Shown here: positions 10,981 through 25,100 of the stretch, in pieces
How positions within the stretch are numbered: the first letter of the stretch is position 1
Layout: each line of letters opens with the position of its first letter
Program-made: the position numbers and the translations under genes
Source: Ascidia mentula
Lineage: Eukaryota; Chordata; Ascidiacea; Phlebobranchia; Ascidiidae
Length of the DNA stretch: 64,000 bases
Direction of reading: 5' to 3'
Assembly (NCBI GenBank): GCA_947561715.1
Contig: OX387201.1
Coordinates: forward strand, 315,001-379,000
The notes under the pieces: model-generated
Databases searched by the model: none
Seen by the model: the letters and a program-made list of their open reading frames with translations, nothing else
What the model was told of the DNA's origin: nothing

Positions 10981-12506
10981 ATGTGGTCATATATTAAATC
11001 TAAGATGAGTGGGTGGGGTTCATCTGAGAAAATACAGCATGAAGCTGCCAGAAACAAACAAGTTTATCATCAATTAAAACCCCAGAATGTGAGACAGTTG
11101 ATGTTGGTCAAAGCCAGCACTGATCCAGACGGGTATGATATGTTGATTAAAGATAACATTCATATATACTTAGTGTTTTTAGTAATATTTTAAATTTTAG
11201 AGTTAAAACATCATTTTATAATGGTTAAGCAAGCCAAAAATAGCTTTTAATATATGAACAATGAAACATTTTTGTCTTTGGCACCATCTGCTTGCATGAT
11301 TTGAAGACTCAAGCACAAAAAGTTTCTTGCAGAAATTATTAAAGTTTTTAAATTGTCTTTGCCTTTATACAAAATCTTGTAGTTTTTCAATACTGGAGCA
11401 TTTTTTGCAGGTTGTGGATAAAATATTGCAAGACGGGCACAGGCATTGTTGGAACTGTATCGGGAATCCTCGTATATGCTTCATTCCGTAAAGCTCTTAT
11501 GTTATATGAGGGTCTCATGCTAGGGAATTTACTCAATGGACTTTTTGCTGGAGGTTTTTCTTACGGAATGAGGAAACACTTTTATCAGGAGAAAATATTA
11601 AGTGGTGATTTTAAAATTTAAACAAGATGTTGGTTGTGTCTTCCTGCAAACATTAACCGTGAAACTGATGACCTATTTCAGGTGAAATTTATTGCCTGCC
11701 CTGTGCCATGATAAAAGGAAGCATCCTCCAACTTTTCACAGCATCAGTTATCCCATTTTTCATCTCGTTTGGATTTTGTGGTGTAACTGCTACAAAGTAA
11801 GAACCTTAGCTGTTGATTTTCTTTTTCTGTCACTGGAATTATATTTTATAAAAATAAGGGTAATTACTTTTTCAGGGTAACGTCTGTTTGTTTGCAGCCA
11901 ATATTACTTCACATTGTTATAGCTTGTAAAATTGCCATTACCAATTCCTCAATTGATTTGGTAACAGAATGGCCCAAAGGTGGACCTTACTGATTGATAT
12001 TGTGAAATTGCTGTTTGGTCTGTAATTCAGCAACTATTTTGATTAATCTATGTATGCCCTGCATCTGACAGTAGGCTGTAGATGAGACATGATATATGCT
12101 CAGTACATGCTGAATACAAAATGAGGTAGAAATAGGGTAGTAACATAATCCAAAAATGTTGATTTTGAAAGCAACTATGCAATTATTGTGTGTCTTTTGC
12201 ATACATTCAGAATATTATGTAAATTGCAGGCAATTATTGTAAAGACTTATTTGTTTTTGCAGATTTGAATACATAAAAATGCCATCGTTGGGCTTCAGCT
12301 TGCCATCAAAAGAGTTCAAAGACTTTTGGAGACCAAAGTTTAGAGTTATTTCAAGAAGAATGGTCCCACTGGCCATCATACAAGTTGCCGCTGGATCCTT
12401 TTTTGCGTACAAGGAAATGCAGTGTGCCGAAAATTTGTTGAAAAAGGTAACTCCAGAGGAAGTAGACGATTTGGGTTCAAACATGCTGAGAAACATTGGA
12501 TTATGA
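10981..12506 (+). CDS. TMEM126-like mitochondrial inner-membrane protein
   Basis: Four exons join in phase: 10981-11132, 11411-11604, 11682-11796 and 12263-12506, giving 234 residues. Hydrophobic segments are GIVGTVSGILVYASF, NLLNGLFAGGFSYG, QLFTASVIPFFISFGFCG and VPLAIIQVAAGSFFAY. A C-x2-C pair (IYCLPCAMIKG) precedes the third segment, and a basic K-x2-WRPKFRVISRRM stretch precedes the fourth, as in vertebrate TMEM126A/B (CETC and SYWIRTSKPVFRKM at the same places). TMEM126 proteins act in assembly of respiratory complex I in the inner mitochondrial membrane. The order and spacing of these marks support the family; sequence identity is modest, so A versus B is not assigned. An ATTAAA follows the stop at about 12617. 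Confidence 0.75.
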
Positions 12507-13185
12507 CGAGAAGTCGGCAGAATTTTTTATACTTGTTTAATTTATATTTTTTGTGCTTCTGAGAAGTATGTGCTGTGTGTAACATGCAACTGTATGTGCA
12601 TAATGCATTGCCGAAAATTAAACAAAACTTTTTCAGTCTGCGATTTATGAGCTACAAGGGGGAAGGATAGCAGTTATTATACTTGTTGAAAAGGTCTTTT
12701 GCAACATGTGTTTTTACAATTTTGTGTCTAAAAATTAATAAGCATCCGTTTGTAAAATAAGGGCTACCTTACTTTTATCGGAAAATGATAAATAATCCTA
12801 AGTCGTCTGTCTGTTTCAAGTTTTTACGACATATATATTTCGCCTGTCTGTGCAGGCATCATCAGTAACTCTGTCAGCCATAAAGACTACACAGGCGATT
12901 TATAGAAATCAAACTCTCATTTACTTTTATCGGGTTTGATTTCTTGAAAGAAAAATTCTTTGTCCCGCTTGAAAAAATATCTTAAAAACCGTTCGGCGAA
13001 AGAAAGTCAGTGAAGCGTGAAAAACGTGGGAGACGAGTTCGCGCGGTTTTCGACAATGAACAACCAAAAAGGTTTGTTTTTCCGTTTCGAAGGCGCTTTG
13101 CCGCTTTCATTGGATAATAACTGCTTGTGGCGTTTTGTGCTTAAGTCTGGCTTGCTGTAGGTGCTTCAGCTCATTAGTTTGTAAC
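12507..13185 (+). promoter_or_regulatory. POLA1 upstream region with palindromic repeat and E2F-like sites
   Basis: The proximal part contains GGCGAAA (12995-13001) and TTCGCGCGG (13038-13046), both resembling E2F sites, 140-190 bp before the POLA1 start; E2F control is typical of replication genes. Further upstream, about 12838-12905 is a small palindrome (cgcctgt ... acaggcg) followed by a second one (agaaatcaaac ... gtttgatttct, to about 12945). These look like remains of a folded repeat. Factor binding is inferred from motif resemblance alone. Confidence 0.4.
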
Positions 13186-16100
13186 ATGGGAAAGTTTTGT
13201 AAGTTTCCACCGTAAAAAATTAAGTTTTAGAATTGCTTGGAAGGTAGTTTGTTGAATATGGATGTGTATTAATACATAAACGCTACGGTTTTTCAAACGT
13301 AATTTATTATTTTAACCAGGTTTTCGGTCGTTAAAATTGCAGCTGTGGAGGGTTGGTAACCAGAATGCAATCAGACCCTGATGCAGTTGAGACTGAAAAA
13401 CCACAAGGCAAAAACTAAAAAATTATAATGTTATAAATTTGTTCAGAGTTTACAAGGAATAATTGTAAACTTATGTGACTGATTTGTTTGCATGGCAATT
13501 ACTAGGATGTCAAATTTAAAGTTTTGTTGCATTTTAGGTCTGGCACTCTCTCGTTCCCGAAGGGAGAAGAGAGGCAAAGGTGGTCGACTTGCTGCACTGC
13601 AAAAGTTACGAGAGTCTAAATCAACAGGACAAAGGATTAAATATGAGGTAAGGTGAACTTATCAGCTTGGTATTGTTGCATAGTAAGTGTAGTTGTTAGC
13701 CGTGTAGTGCAGATACATTCATATTTATCAAACATATGTTATTGTGTGAATGTGTTTGTAAATTTAAATCCTTGTTGTCTCATTACCACAACTGGGAAAG
13801 TGTTGCTGTAGTAGATTTTACCCTGTAGTAACACCAATCCTTGTCTTTATTTGACCTCTAGGTGTCCAACATAGAAAACGTGTATGATGAAGTTGATGAA
13901 AGCGAATACTGCAACAAAGTACAGAAGCGACTTGATGATGATTGGATTGAAGATGATGGTATGAAAAGTGTTTGTGTAGTTGAATGCTTCCTCAAAAAAG
14001 TTTTTTAAAATGTGCACATGTCATTAAACTAGACTATTATTCTAGTTTAGAATCAATGCAGCCTGCAAACAATTTATTTTTATCAAGATCCTTTTTTGGA
14101 GTATATTTTTTGCTGTATTTACTCTTGTAATTAGTCTTGTGGTTCATTTACAAAACCTTACCTTTTGTTCCAAGTGCCCAAAGTAGGTCAAGTGTTTCGT
14201 GGTAACCTTTATTCCTGTGTGTAATACAGGGGCTGGGGATTATGTGGAAGATGGGAGGGAAATATTTGATGAGGAACCTGTTGAGGTCAAAGTAAGTGTT
14301 TGAGTTCAGATAAGTGTTTGAGTTCAGACTTATTTGTTCTAATTAAGTTGAACTCTGCAGAATAAATCCACAGAGAGAAAATCTTCGGCAAAACTTCCAG
14401 GAAAAAAGAAGATTAAAGTGGTGAAATCGAGTGACATCAAGAATATGTTGCTCCAAGCTGGATCCAAAAAGAAACACGAGGTTGTTTTTTTAATTTATTT
14501 CTTATATCCCTCCTCCACTGCAACTCCCATCAACTGAGATTTCGTTGTAAAAATCTGTCTCATTACTTAAACTAATTAAATAACTTCATCTAATATGCCA
14601 TTTTTGTGATTCTCTTTAAATATATACATGTAACTGAATGGGTTTTGATTTTCAGATGTTCTGCTTGAGTTGTTTCTTAGCTTATGTTAACAAATTAGTA
14701 ACTTTGCAACCGCTTTTATTCAGAAAAATGTGGACTTATCACAAGACGAATTGCTTGGTGATATTTTGCAAGAGATGAACACACAAACTGTTGATTCACC
14801 TTCTTTACCCAAAGCCCCAATCATGGTAAAAAAGAAGAAGAAGCTCCCTGTGACTCCTGGTAAGGCTGCTATGGTAAATTTGGCAAAGGATGCTAAGATG
14901 TTTGAAATCTATTTAGAAATCTGCTGTGTTTTGTGGTAACGGCAACAAAAAAATCAATTGTAAGCTTTTATACTGTGGTTCCAGCAAAACTTTTTCAAAT
15001 ACCATGTGTTAAAGATTTGGTTGGTTCACCTTCGTATGCATCTGCTGCATGTGATGTCACAACTCCTCCATCATCACTACCCAGAAGAAGAATGAAGCCA
15101 AGAAATATTGTGGTGAGTGGGAACTATGAATGTGTAATTTATTATGAATTATTTAACTCATTGTTTGTTGTTGTGAAAATGTTTATTTTATTTTTTGAAG
15201 CTTTCACATGTTCTGAGTATTATCGTTGAATGCCCAAAATCCTTTGGATCCAATAACCTTGAATATATTCTTGTTGGTTAAAATATAGAAGCTTAACTTT
15301 TTCATCAACACATTGTGTTCAACGATTTCTATTCATAGCAACCACCTCCGTTGATCATGAAATCTTGTGATGTTGCGTTGGACGAACCTGTCACCCCCCC
15401 AGCAAAGAGAAGCAAAGTTGATGTTGTATCGGTCAAAAGAGAAGAGAGCCTCGATAAAACTTTGAGGGTCGATCATTCGCCCACGGTCAAAACTGAGGTC
15501 ATAGAACAGGAACTGATGGGTAAATTTGTGCTTTCAAAACTTTTATTTCAGATTCATAACTTTTTCATGTGGATGAATTGTCTTTAAATAACTTTAGATT
15601 TGGATCCTGCTGATTTTGACGATGACATGGACACAAAACCATGTGAAGTTGAGGTTTGTCTGTTTCAAATTTCTTAAAATATACAATTGACTGCAGTAAA
15701 TGGCATTTTAGGTCAACAGTTAACCTTATGTATTTTTTCCTGACATCGTCTTTGGAAAACTTTTAAAAATTTTGTCATGTATTTACAGGAAGTTAAAAAG
15801 AAACCTGCAGCTTTTTCTGAAAAGTTGACTTCCCTTGGATGGGAAACAATTAAAAAAGATGCAAAGCCTGTTGCGGATGTTGACATTAAAATTGATTCTT
15901 CTTGTCTGCCCACAATAACAAATGAAAATGGAGACCAGGTAACGTATTAACCTCCCAAACATAATGTTGTCTTATGAAAATGTGATTGACTTGAAAAGTG
16001 TAACTTTCTAGATCCAAGTTTTTGAAAGAAAGATTTCCCTGCACAATAATATCTTCTTGGTTGTGTACATTTGCAATAATCTCAACAGAATCTTGTTTCG

Positions 16101-19100
16101 TGATTTCAGGTTTTTCATTTTTATTGGCTCGATGCATTCGAGGAACAATATAAAAAACCTGGGGTCGTTTATTTGTTTGGAAAAGTTTATGTGGAGTCGG
16201 CCAAAAGCCATGTCAGTTGTTGCGTTACCATAAAAAATATTGACCGAAAGATCTACCTTCTGCCTCGAGAACAGGTAACTTTTCGATAAGTGTAAAAAAA
16301 GTAGCTTTTCCTTAAGTATCTCAATATTATTGTGTGTGCAACTGGGGCGTATGCAAACATTTTGTTTTGTCAAAGAATCGGAAAACTAAAGAGGAAATCT
16401 CGCCACAAGATGTCTACCAAGAGTTTGATTCTGAAGTTGCCGACAAATATAAAATTATGAAGTTTAAAACCAAAGTAAGGAATTATCAGATAACATACAA
16501 CAACCTGCAGTCGTTTGTGCACAGCAGACAAGGCCACCGCTCCGATCCATCAGGTCTCATCAGTGCAGTGAAGAATTAACTTTGTGGTGATTATCCACCG
16601 TCATCCGTTGATGAGACCTTGGTTGAAACAGTGGCCATCTGTATGCAGCTCACATAATTCATATTGCTGTCTCCATGCTTATTTATATGAACTTGCTGCA
16701 TAATAGAACTTTTGACGCAAAGTTTTTGTAAAAATTACTTTCAGTCGTATAATTTGAATAAAGGATAGAAATTTACAAACAATAAACACTTTATTTCATG
16801 GTGACATTAAGTGAATAATCCTTTACAAATATACTGGACACATTTTTAAGGTCGTGGAGAAAAAATATGCCTTTGGAGCTGAGGGAGTTCCCCACCAAGC
16901 TCAGTACTTGGAAATATGTTACCCAGCTGAGTACGGTCAACTTCCTACTGACCTTGCTGGCGACACGTTCCAATGTGTCTTTGGTGCCAATCAATCGTCA
17001 CTGGAGGCGCTGTTGTTGGAGAGGAAGATTAAAGGGCCAAGCTGGATTGACATAAGTAGACCAGGTTGGTATGGCGACATTGCTTTACATTATTTCTCAT
17101 CACTTTGGAAAACTGGGGCTGTGTACAATAAGATCGAAAACGGATCTAAAAAAAATTGTAACTACTATGCTGCTGAAATATCCATTTACAAAAAAAACAA
17201 GTTTGAGCTAGGGCTGATATTGTGTTTTACATGGTTTGATTGTCAACTTTCTTTACAAAACCAATAAAATTATTGTGCAACCACCTTTCAGGCCTGAGCA
17301 CATCAGCAGTAAGTTGGTGCAAAGTTGAGGTTACGTCACTTGCGCCGTCCGATCTGGTCGTAGTGGAAAACATCCCTCCTCCACCACTGGTTGTGTTGTC
17401 TTTGAGTTTGAAGACCGTCCCTAACTTGAAAACACATCAGAATGAGGTTAAATCACAACATTTTTTAACTTTAAATTAAAAAAGAGTAAATCGTAAATGC
17501 AGTGAATATTGCACACACAAACATTCACAGATCAACAAAAATTAGTATGAGAACATTAAAAACATTCAAAACTAACCTTGGTTCTAGACTTACTTCTAGT
17601 TTAAAATTTTTGTTTTGTAAGCAAAACTTCATCCTGTTTAATTTGTGCAGATTATTGGGATCGCCGGTTTGGTTCATAAACAGTTTGCTGTCGACAAACC
17701 AGCTCCGAAGCCAGCATTTCAAAGCAGTTTCTTCGGTGAGGACCTCCTGTATATTGTGTGTTATAATACCACACAGTCGCATGTTACCTCCAACTGTTCA
17801 GTGCAATTCATGTGCAAAAGTTCATCACCAAACTATTGCACATAGGAATGGTACTTAACAGGGGTTGGCACTTTCCACCACTTTAAACTATGCTAACTTT
17901 ATGCTGTGTTGTACTTGGTCGGTAACAGTGCAAAGGCAATCATTTATTTGAGCTATTGCACTGTTACTTTACCCAATACATGTACAGATTATCTTCATAT
18001 CAACCTGTGATTGTTAGCCCAAATTTCAGAATTTGTTATGTATGTATTCGTAAAGCACTTGAAAAGTGTAGGATCATTATCGCAGTAATTTTGATGAAAT
18101 ATATATTTGTATCGGATGAAAAATGCCAGTATTGGACGTCCTTAAAAAAAATTTAAGTATTGGAAATCCTAGTAATCCTGTCTATTGTAGGATAAGTTGT
18201 GAGTTACGACGTCGGTTGGTGGAGAGGAACTTATAAGTGCAAGAGCTTTTTACCCCATGTGCTATTGCACTTAATGTTCCTTCTCCATCGTGCTTGCTCT
18301 CTGCATAGATATGTTGCCTGTGGTGGTTCCGGGCACATTGAGTGTGGAAGAACTGTTGTTGTTATTGCACACTAATGTACCCAGAAACTCTGCACCTATC
18401 ATCACAGATCTTGTGGTTTCAGTAAAACTAAACATCAATTTTACTATAAAAATACAAACTTTCTCTATAACTTTGTTTTGTAAGTTTGTAAATATAACAT
18501 ATGTTTCTGCAGTGTTGTTTGTACTGGTTTCGCATGTGACTGATTAAGAAACTTGAATATTGTTCAGTAAAATACTTTTTTTCGCACAACAGCGATCACC
18601 AAACCAAGCGATTGTATCTTTCCGTATGATTTACGAGAAGCGATTAAAAGGAAAGGATTTGATGTTGAGATTATCGGGACTGAACGATCCATGCTCAGTT
18701 ATTTTCTGGCAAAGTTTCTTAAGGTTTGCTGCAATAATTTTGTTCAAGACTTTATTGAAAGAATTTTCTTTTTAATTTCTGTTTTTAAAAGTAACTATAC
18801 TAGGGATCACTTTACTCTGTTGCCATTTCTAGAAAAACATACATCAGTCTGTTTAAAAACAACAATTTAAAGAATATTTTGAAGTGCATTGTGTCGGGGA
18901 AGTCAGCGATTTGCAAGGGGACCAGTTTGTTTAGGGCTAAATTTTGATGTTAACATTTGCAACATCAAAATCAAGAAACAGTTTTATTTTGGTTATAAAC
19001 AAACACCTTAGTACAGATAACACCTCGCTCTGCTGTTGCACGAAATGTATTGTTGTCTACTGGTTTCTATGCCGACATGTTCAAATCTCCTCTGTGACCT

Positions 19101-22100
19101 AATGTTGATGTTTTGGGTAAAGTTTATATTTTCTAGATTGATCCCGATATCATTATTGGCCATGACATGCTGGATTTTGTCCTCGATGTTTTCCTGCACC
19201 GACTTTCGTCGTGTAAAGTACAGAACTGGTCGCGTATCGGAAGACTGAAGAAACTAAACATGCCAAAAATGGTAATGCTAAGTGGTGTTAATTTGTTTGC
19301 AGCCTTTATATATACGGCATAAAACACATTATCTGTGGTGGCATCTTTTCCTAAACTTAAAACTTGTGCCATACAAACTGTGTTTACGGATTGAAGTTAA
19401 AGTATTCCAAAATTAAATTTTAAGTATTCCAAAATTAAAATTTAAGTATTCCGAAATTAAATTTAAGTATTCCGAAATTAAATTTAAGTATTCCGAAATT
19501 AAACCTTGTTCAGATGGATCTGTTCATAGCATGCACATTGTTAACAAGAAGAGTTTTTTTGTCAGATGGGAGGTCGTTTTGCCGATCGATCTCTTACCAC
19601 TGGCAGATTGGTATGTGACATAAAAATCTCGTCGAAGGAACTAATTCGTTGCAAGAGTTACGACCTGACCGCCCTCACAGAGCAAGTTCTGCATCGACAA
19701 CGCAAGGAGTTGCCTGTTGAACAAATCAAGAACATGTATTGGTGAGAATTCTTCACAAACTAAAACATAATGTGTACAAAATGAACAATTCTATTGACTG
19801 ACGATGTTTAATCATAGACGAAATATATCAGAACACAACATAACAACAAATGACCTTTTCGTTATTTATCTTGTTCAATAAATTGAGTCTTTGCTGCTCA
19901 TTAGACTATTTGGGAGATTCCAATACATATTCAAAGAGTTCTATCTGTATAAATGTAGTGTTGATTTTTGTTACATAGAATTAATGTTGTTGGGATAAAT
20001 TGAAATGTGTTGGATTATGTGGTTTAAGAAAAACATAACATGCTTGTATATTTCATTATCAAAGATATTTTTCTTGCGGATGAAACTTGCTGCTAACTTA
20101 TACAAACTTGCAGCACTTCAGACAACCTGATGTGGTTGATCGAACACACTTTATTGGATGCAAGTTTGACCCTTGACCTCACATGTGAACTTAATGCTCT
20201 CCCGCTTGCCCTTCAGATCACTAATATTGCAGGTGAGTTTCTACGGATTATTTTATCTCATAAATATTTTGGTTAAATTTAAATATACATTTAGGTTTGA
20301 GTATCTGGCAAGTTTGTTTTAAAGATTTTCATTATTTCTGTGCATACTTTTGTGTGGGAAGTTGTGCCGAGTATATTTTACTCTTACTGTTGGTGAACAT
20401 AAAAACAATATCTGTGCTAATCCAGGTGTATTTAAACAAGGTCATTGTATTTATTTGGTTTCTAGGCAACGTACTTTCCCGTACTTTGTTGGGGGGGAGG
20501 TCGGAGCGGAATGAGTTTCTCCTCCTCCACGCTTTCCATGAGCGAGGATTTATTCCCCCCGATAAACGTGAGTACACAAACTACGCAACATAACCTTGAC
20601 CGTTGTCCTTGTCATTAAAAAACATTCTATTTTTCTAGAATACAGAAAGAAAGAGGTTTCCAATAAAGCAGCCAACGAAAGTACTGCAGGTACAGAACTT
20701 TTTATGGTTTAGTGACTAGTTTTCCTTCTGTGCTATCATAATATACTCCACATGTGTGTTACCATGCAATGGAGATGTATCGATGTCTTTCCTATAGTAA
20801 TGCTTTAGTTGCTTTTGATTTTCCAAATTTGCTCACAAAAATATTTGCAAACGTTGCACTGACTCTGATCGTCTGCCACTCTTCGTAAGTTATTTTGGTT
20901 ATCTGACAAGTAAAGACACAGTATCGCTAAGTAGAACGGGCCGATTCCTGTGGTCATTATTATACACAATTTGTTGGCCTTTGTCAGATACCTTGATGTT
21001 TATTTATACAAAGGGACCAATATTGTTTGTTACATGATCTCACTTTACTAATTTTGTAACAATTAACAATGTTGAAATTCATCAGGTAACGAAGGTCGTC
21101 CGAGGAAGAAGGCGGCATATGAGGGGGGTCTCGTTCTTGACCCAAAACGTGGATTTTACGACAAGTTCATCCTCCTCCTTGATTTCAACTCTTTGTATCC
21201 CTCCATCATCCAGGAGTACAACATCTGCTTCACGACCCTCGATCAACATCCTGCCGATAAATCAGAGGTTTGCATTCACTGTTATATAGATTTTACATCA
21301 GTCAGCAGAGAACATGTAAATATGGTAATAATTGATTCCATGTGGCTGTTGGAATGCACATCTTAATTCAGTTGTTCTTAGCATTGAATAACCTCGCGTT
21401 AAAAGTGAGTTTGTTCAATTTTTCAGTCTGAACTCGATGGATTTATCCCTGAGATTCCGGAGGCAGGTTTGGATCCTGGTGTTCTTCCCACCGAGATTCG
21501 GAAGTTGGTGGAAAGGAGGAGACAAGTTAAAAACCTCATGAAAACATCTGGAATCTCAAAAGATCAATATATCCAGGTATGTTAGAAGCCTCTTTGACAC
21601 TTCGCAGAAAGTCTAATTTATATTTTGTATGAACAAATATAACTAAATTCCTCATGTATTTGTTTAAATAATAAACTGTTTGACCTGAGTAAGTTTCTGT
21701 TAATTATTCCACAAAAAGTTCTGTTTAAAAAGCAGGTTTCCTCTTTTGTTTCAGTATGACATCAGACAGAAGGCGTTGAAACTGACCGCCAACAGCATGT
21801 ACGGCTGCCTGGGATTCAGCAATTCGAGGTTTTACGCAAAACCGCTCGCAGCACTTGTGACGAGGCAGGGACGTGAGGTGGCCACATTTTCTAAATCTTA
21901 CAAAATTTTCAACACAATCTAAAGTTAAATAGATATATGAAAAGCACAGAGTTGTTGTGGAATAATTCTTGTATAACAACTAAATGTATGGAATTGTGCA
22001 AGGTTGTGTTTTTAGATTCTGATGCATACAAAGGAACTGGCCCAGAAAATGGGTTTAGAAGTAATTTACGGTGACACAGATTCCATCATGATAAACACAA

Positions 22101-25100
22101 ACAGCACAGACATGGAACTCGCATTCAAACTTGGAAACCAGGTATTAGTTATGCTAGTGGTATTCACATGCTAACATACTCTATTTATTAAGAAAATACA
22201 TGAGAAATTGTCAATCATTGCTTTTAAACCACAAGTGTCTCAGTAATGTTGATGTGACTTGTTAGTTTGTATTATTTTAAGTCATGTTTTGGTTTTTATT
22301 CCTTATCATGTCAAACAAACTCGTCTGTAGGTGAAAGCGGAAGTCAACAAACTTTATCGTCTGCTGGAAATCGACATCGACGGAGTTTACAAATCCCTTC
22401 TCTTACTCAAGAAAAAGAAATACGCAGCCCTCAGTGTACAGAGGTCACTGCATTCATTCAAATATTTTCTTGTAATTGTGGTTTATGGTAGCTTGTTGGA
22501 AAGTTTGTGATTGAATAATTACTTTGTGTCTTTTATTTGTTATATTTTAATTTTAGGGGACCGGATGGAAGCTACACAACCACACAAGAACTTAAAGGAC
22601 TTGATATTGTAAGGAGAGATTGGTGTGATCTCGCAAAGCTTGCTGGAAAGTAAGTTTGCCTTAAAACATTTAATATATTTGCTCCGAAATCAGCTTGTTT
22701 TCAACGTCACTTGTTGTGACACAGATGGAAATGTCATATTTGCAACATTACAATATAAAATAACCTTGTGTCAAACTCAGTTTAGTGTAAAGAAATCATG
22801 TTTTGCTAAAAGCATCATCAGTTCTAAAGTAAATTATTTCCATTATTTGTGTTGTAATTTTGTCTTAAAACGTGGTTTTAAAACTGAAACAAAAACTATG
22901 TTATTAGTGGGGAAAATATAAAGTAGAAAAATAACAGAATCAAAAAGTTGTTGCAAGTCCCAGATAACTAACTTTCCATCATGTGTTGTGACTCTTAGCT
23001 ATAAAAGTAAAATTATTTTATTCATCAGTTTTGCAGTTAACCAAATTCTTTCCGATCAACCTCGTGAAGAAATAGTTGGGAAAATTCACGAAAATCTTCA
23101 GGAAGTTGGGTTGAAAGTTAAGAATAAAGAATATGACATGAGCGTGTTTCAAATTAGAAAAGTGAGTATTTGTTGATGCAGAACAAATTGCAGATATTTT
23201 TTCCAATATTCTTGTCATTAATTGATATTTTCTGTGCCAGGAACTAACAAAGGATCCCCATCTATATCCTGGTAAAGACAATTTACCCCATGTTCGCGTC
23301 GCTATCAGAGTCAACACCGGCATGAGCAAAAAATACAAGTCAGGGGACATTGTGTCCTACATTATTTGTGATGTAAGTTTCTGGACGACGGGATTTGCTT
23401 TTATGATTTGTATTTTTAATAAAATAGGAGATTATAAACTTTATTATTTTAGCAATCAGGCAAACGATTCCAAGAAATTTCCTATACTTCTTTTATAACA
23501 TAAATACCCTTTAAATTTTGGCAGTGGTTGTAATTTTTCATCAGCATGGATCAAAATGTGCAGATCATATATTCATGTCACTGTATTAATTATTCTAGAA
23601 TGTGTGACAATTGTTTGTAATTACTGTTCATTAATTCATATAGGATGGAACAACCTCTCCAGCAACCCACCGAGCTTACACCATCGATGAAATAAAGAAT
23701 GACGACAAGTTATCGGTAAGCGCGACAATTTTCCTGGGAAGATAATGATAATGTGTTGGTTCCTTGCATTCATTACATGTGTTGTGTAACTGAAGATTTT
23801 TTAAAATTTTAACATGATATATTGTTGGGAAAGTGAAGCAATTAAATCTGTTACAAGCTATGTGCCATAGGTTGATGGTGATTATTATTTGTCACAACAA
23901 GTCCATCCAGTGGTGACAAGATTGTGCGACCCCATCGATGGCACGGACTCTGCTTTGATTGCTCAGTGTCTTGGTAAGTGAAGGATTCACACATTTTGAT
24001 AGTTGTACATATTTGTTCATGATAAACTTGAAACTGCAATCAAAGCATCGAGTATTTGAAACAATGGATAATGGAGAGAGACCCAAATTCTTTTTGTGAA
24101 CAAATATTCAAGTGTAGCACAACAGCATCGTCTAGTGGCAGCATGACATAAATCTATGTTACACACGGTGGCAGTATCGAGTGGTTTTTACATCCAAGGT
24201 TTGGATCCGAGTGGATTTAAGCGGGCACAGACGAACGAGGTTGATGAGGAGGAGAGATTGATGAGCGTTCAAGCCACTGAGGAAGAGAAGTATTCCGGAT
24301 GCAAGAAGTTCATCTTCACTGCTCCATCCAGTGGTCAAGAGGTGGAATTTGGATGTGGAGTTTTTGCTGAAACTGTGAGTTCTGTGTTTTTTGCCCTGAA
24401 AACAATTTCCCTGAAAAATAAATGTGAAGGTAACTTTGTCAATTGAATGGTGAACCATACATACGTAACCACTCATATAATACAAACACTGTTGCTTCTG
24501 CCCTGTCAAGTAATAACACTTTTACACTTCTGCATGTGTTCTTGTTGACAATCCTTTGAACCTTCAAGAATACACACAACATTCTGTAACTTCAACAGCT
24601 GCAGTGGCAGTTGAATGTCAGAACTAATGATTTTTTCAACCAAATTTCATATTTTGAAGGATCCAAGTTGGACGTGCACTCTTGTGCAGTCGTGTGGTGA
24701 AGAGACAAATAAGTTGATGGTTCATTATTTCCCACAACTTCGAAACCAACTTGTTCTTGCTATAAGGGAACGCATACAAAGTTACTATAAGGTATTAGAT
24801 TGGTGAAACCAATACTGATCACATATTATCTCTCTCTATAGGGTAGATAATAAATGCAAATTATCTTAAAATTATAAAAATTATTCCTCCCACCTTTGTT
24901 GTTCCATGTATTTCTACCCACCCCAGTTCGGCCCTAAACAATGGAAAAACACATTTTATGTCACAATCCCAGAAACGTTAATTTCAGGCTAAAATCGCCA
25001 GCCTTGGCATCCAAGACAAACATGTAGCTTTTGTGACAAGCATTCTCAGTGTATATAAAAAAAACAATACAAGAAATGGATCCATTTAAGGTGGAAATTG

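Noticed and set aside
17500-17530. A further UAUUGCAC-like start (gaatattgcacacac) in POLA1 intron 14
   Set aside because: No upstream sequence pairs with it to form a hairpin.
18290-18547. Open frame in POLA1 intron 15 with acceptor-like and donor-like ends, looking like an extra exon
   Set aside because: Exons 17651-17735 and 18593-18723 join directly in phase and match human POLA1 without a gap. Including this frame breaks the phase, and most of its sequence is explained by hairpin 4.
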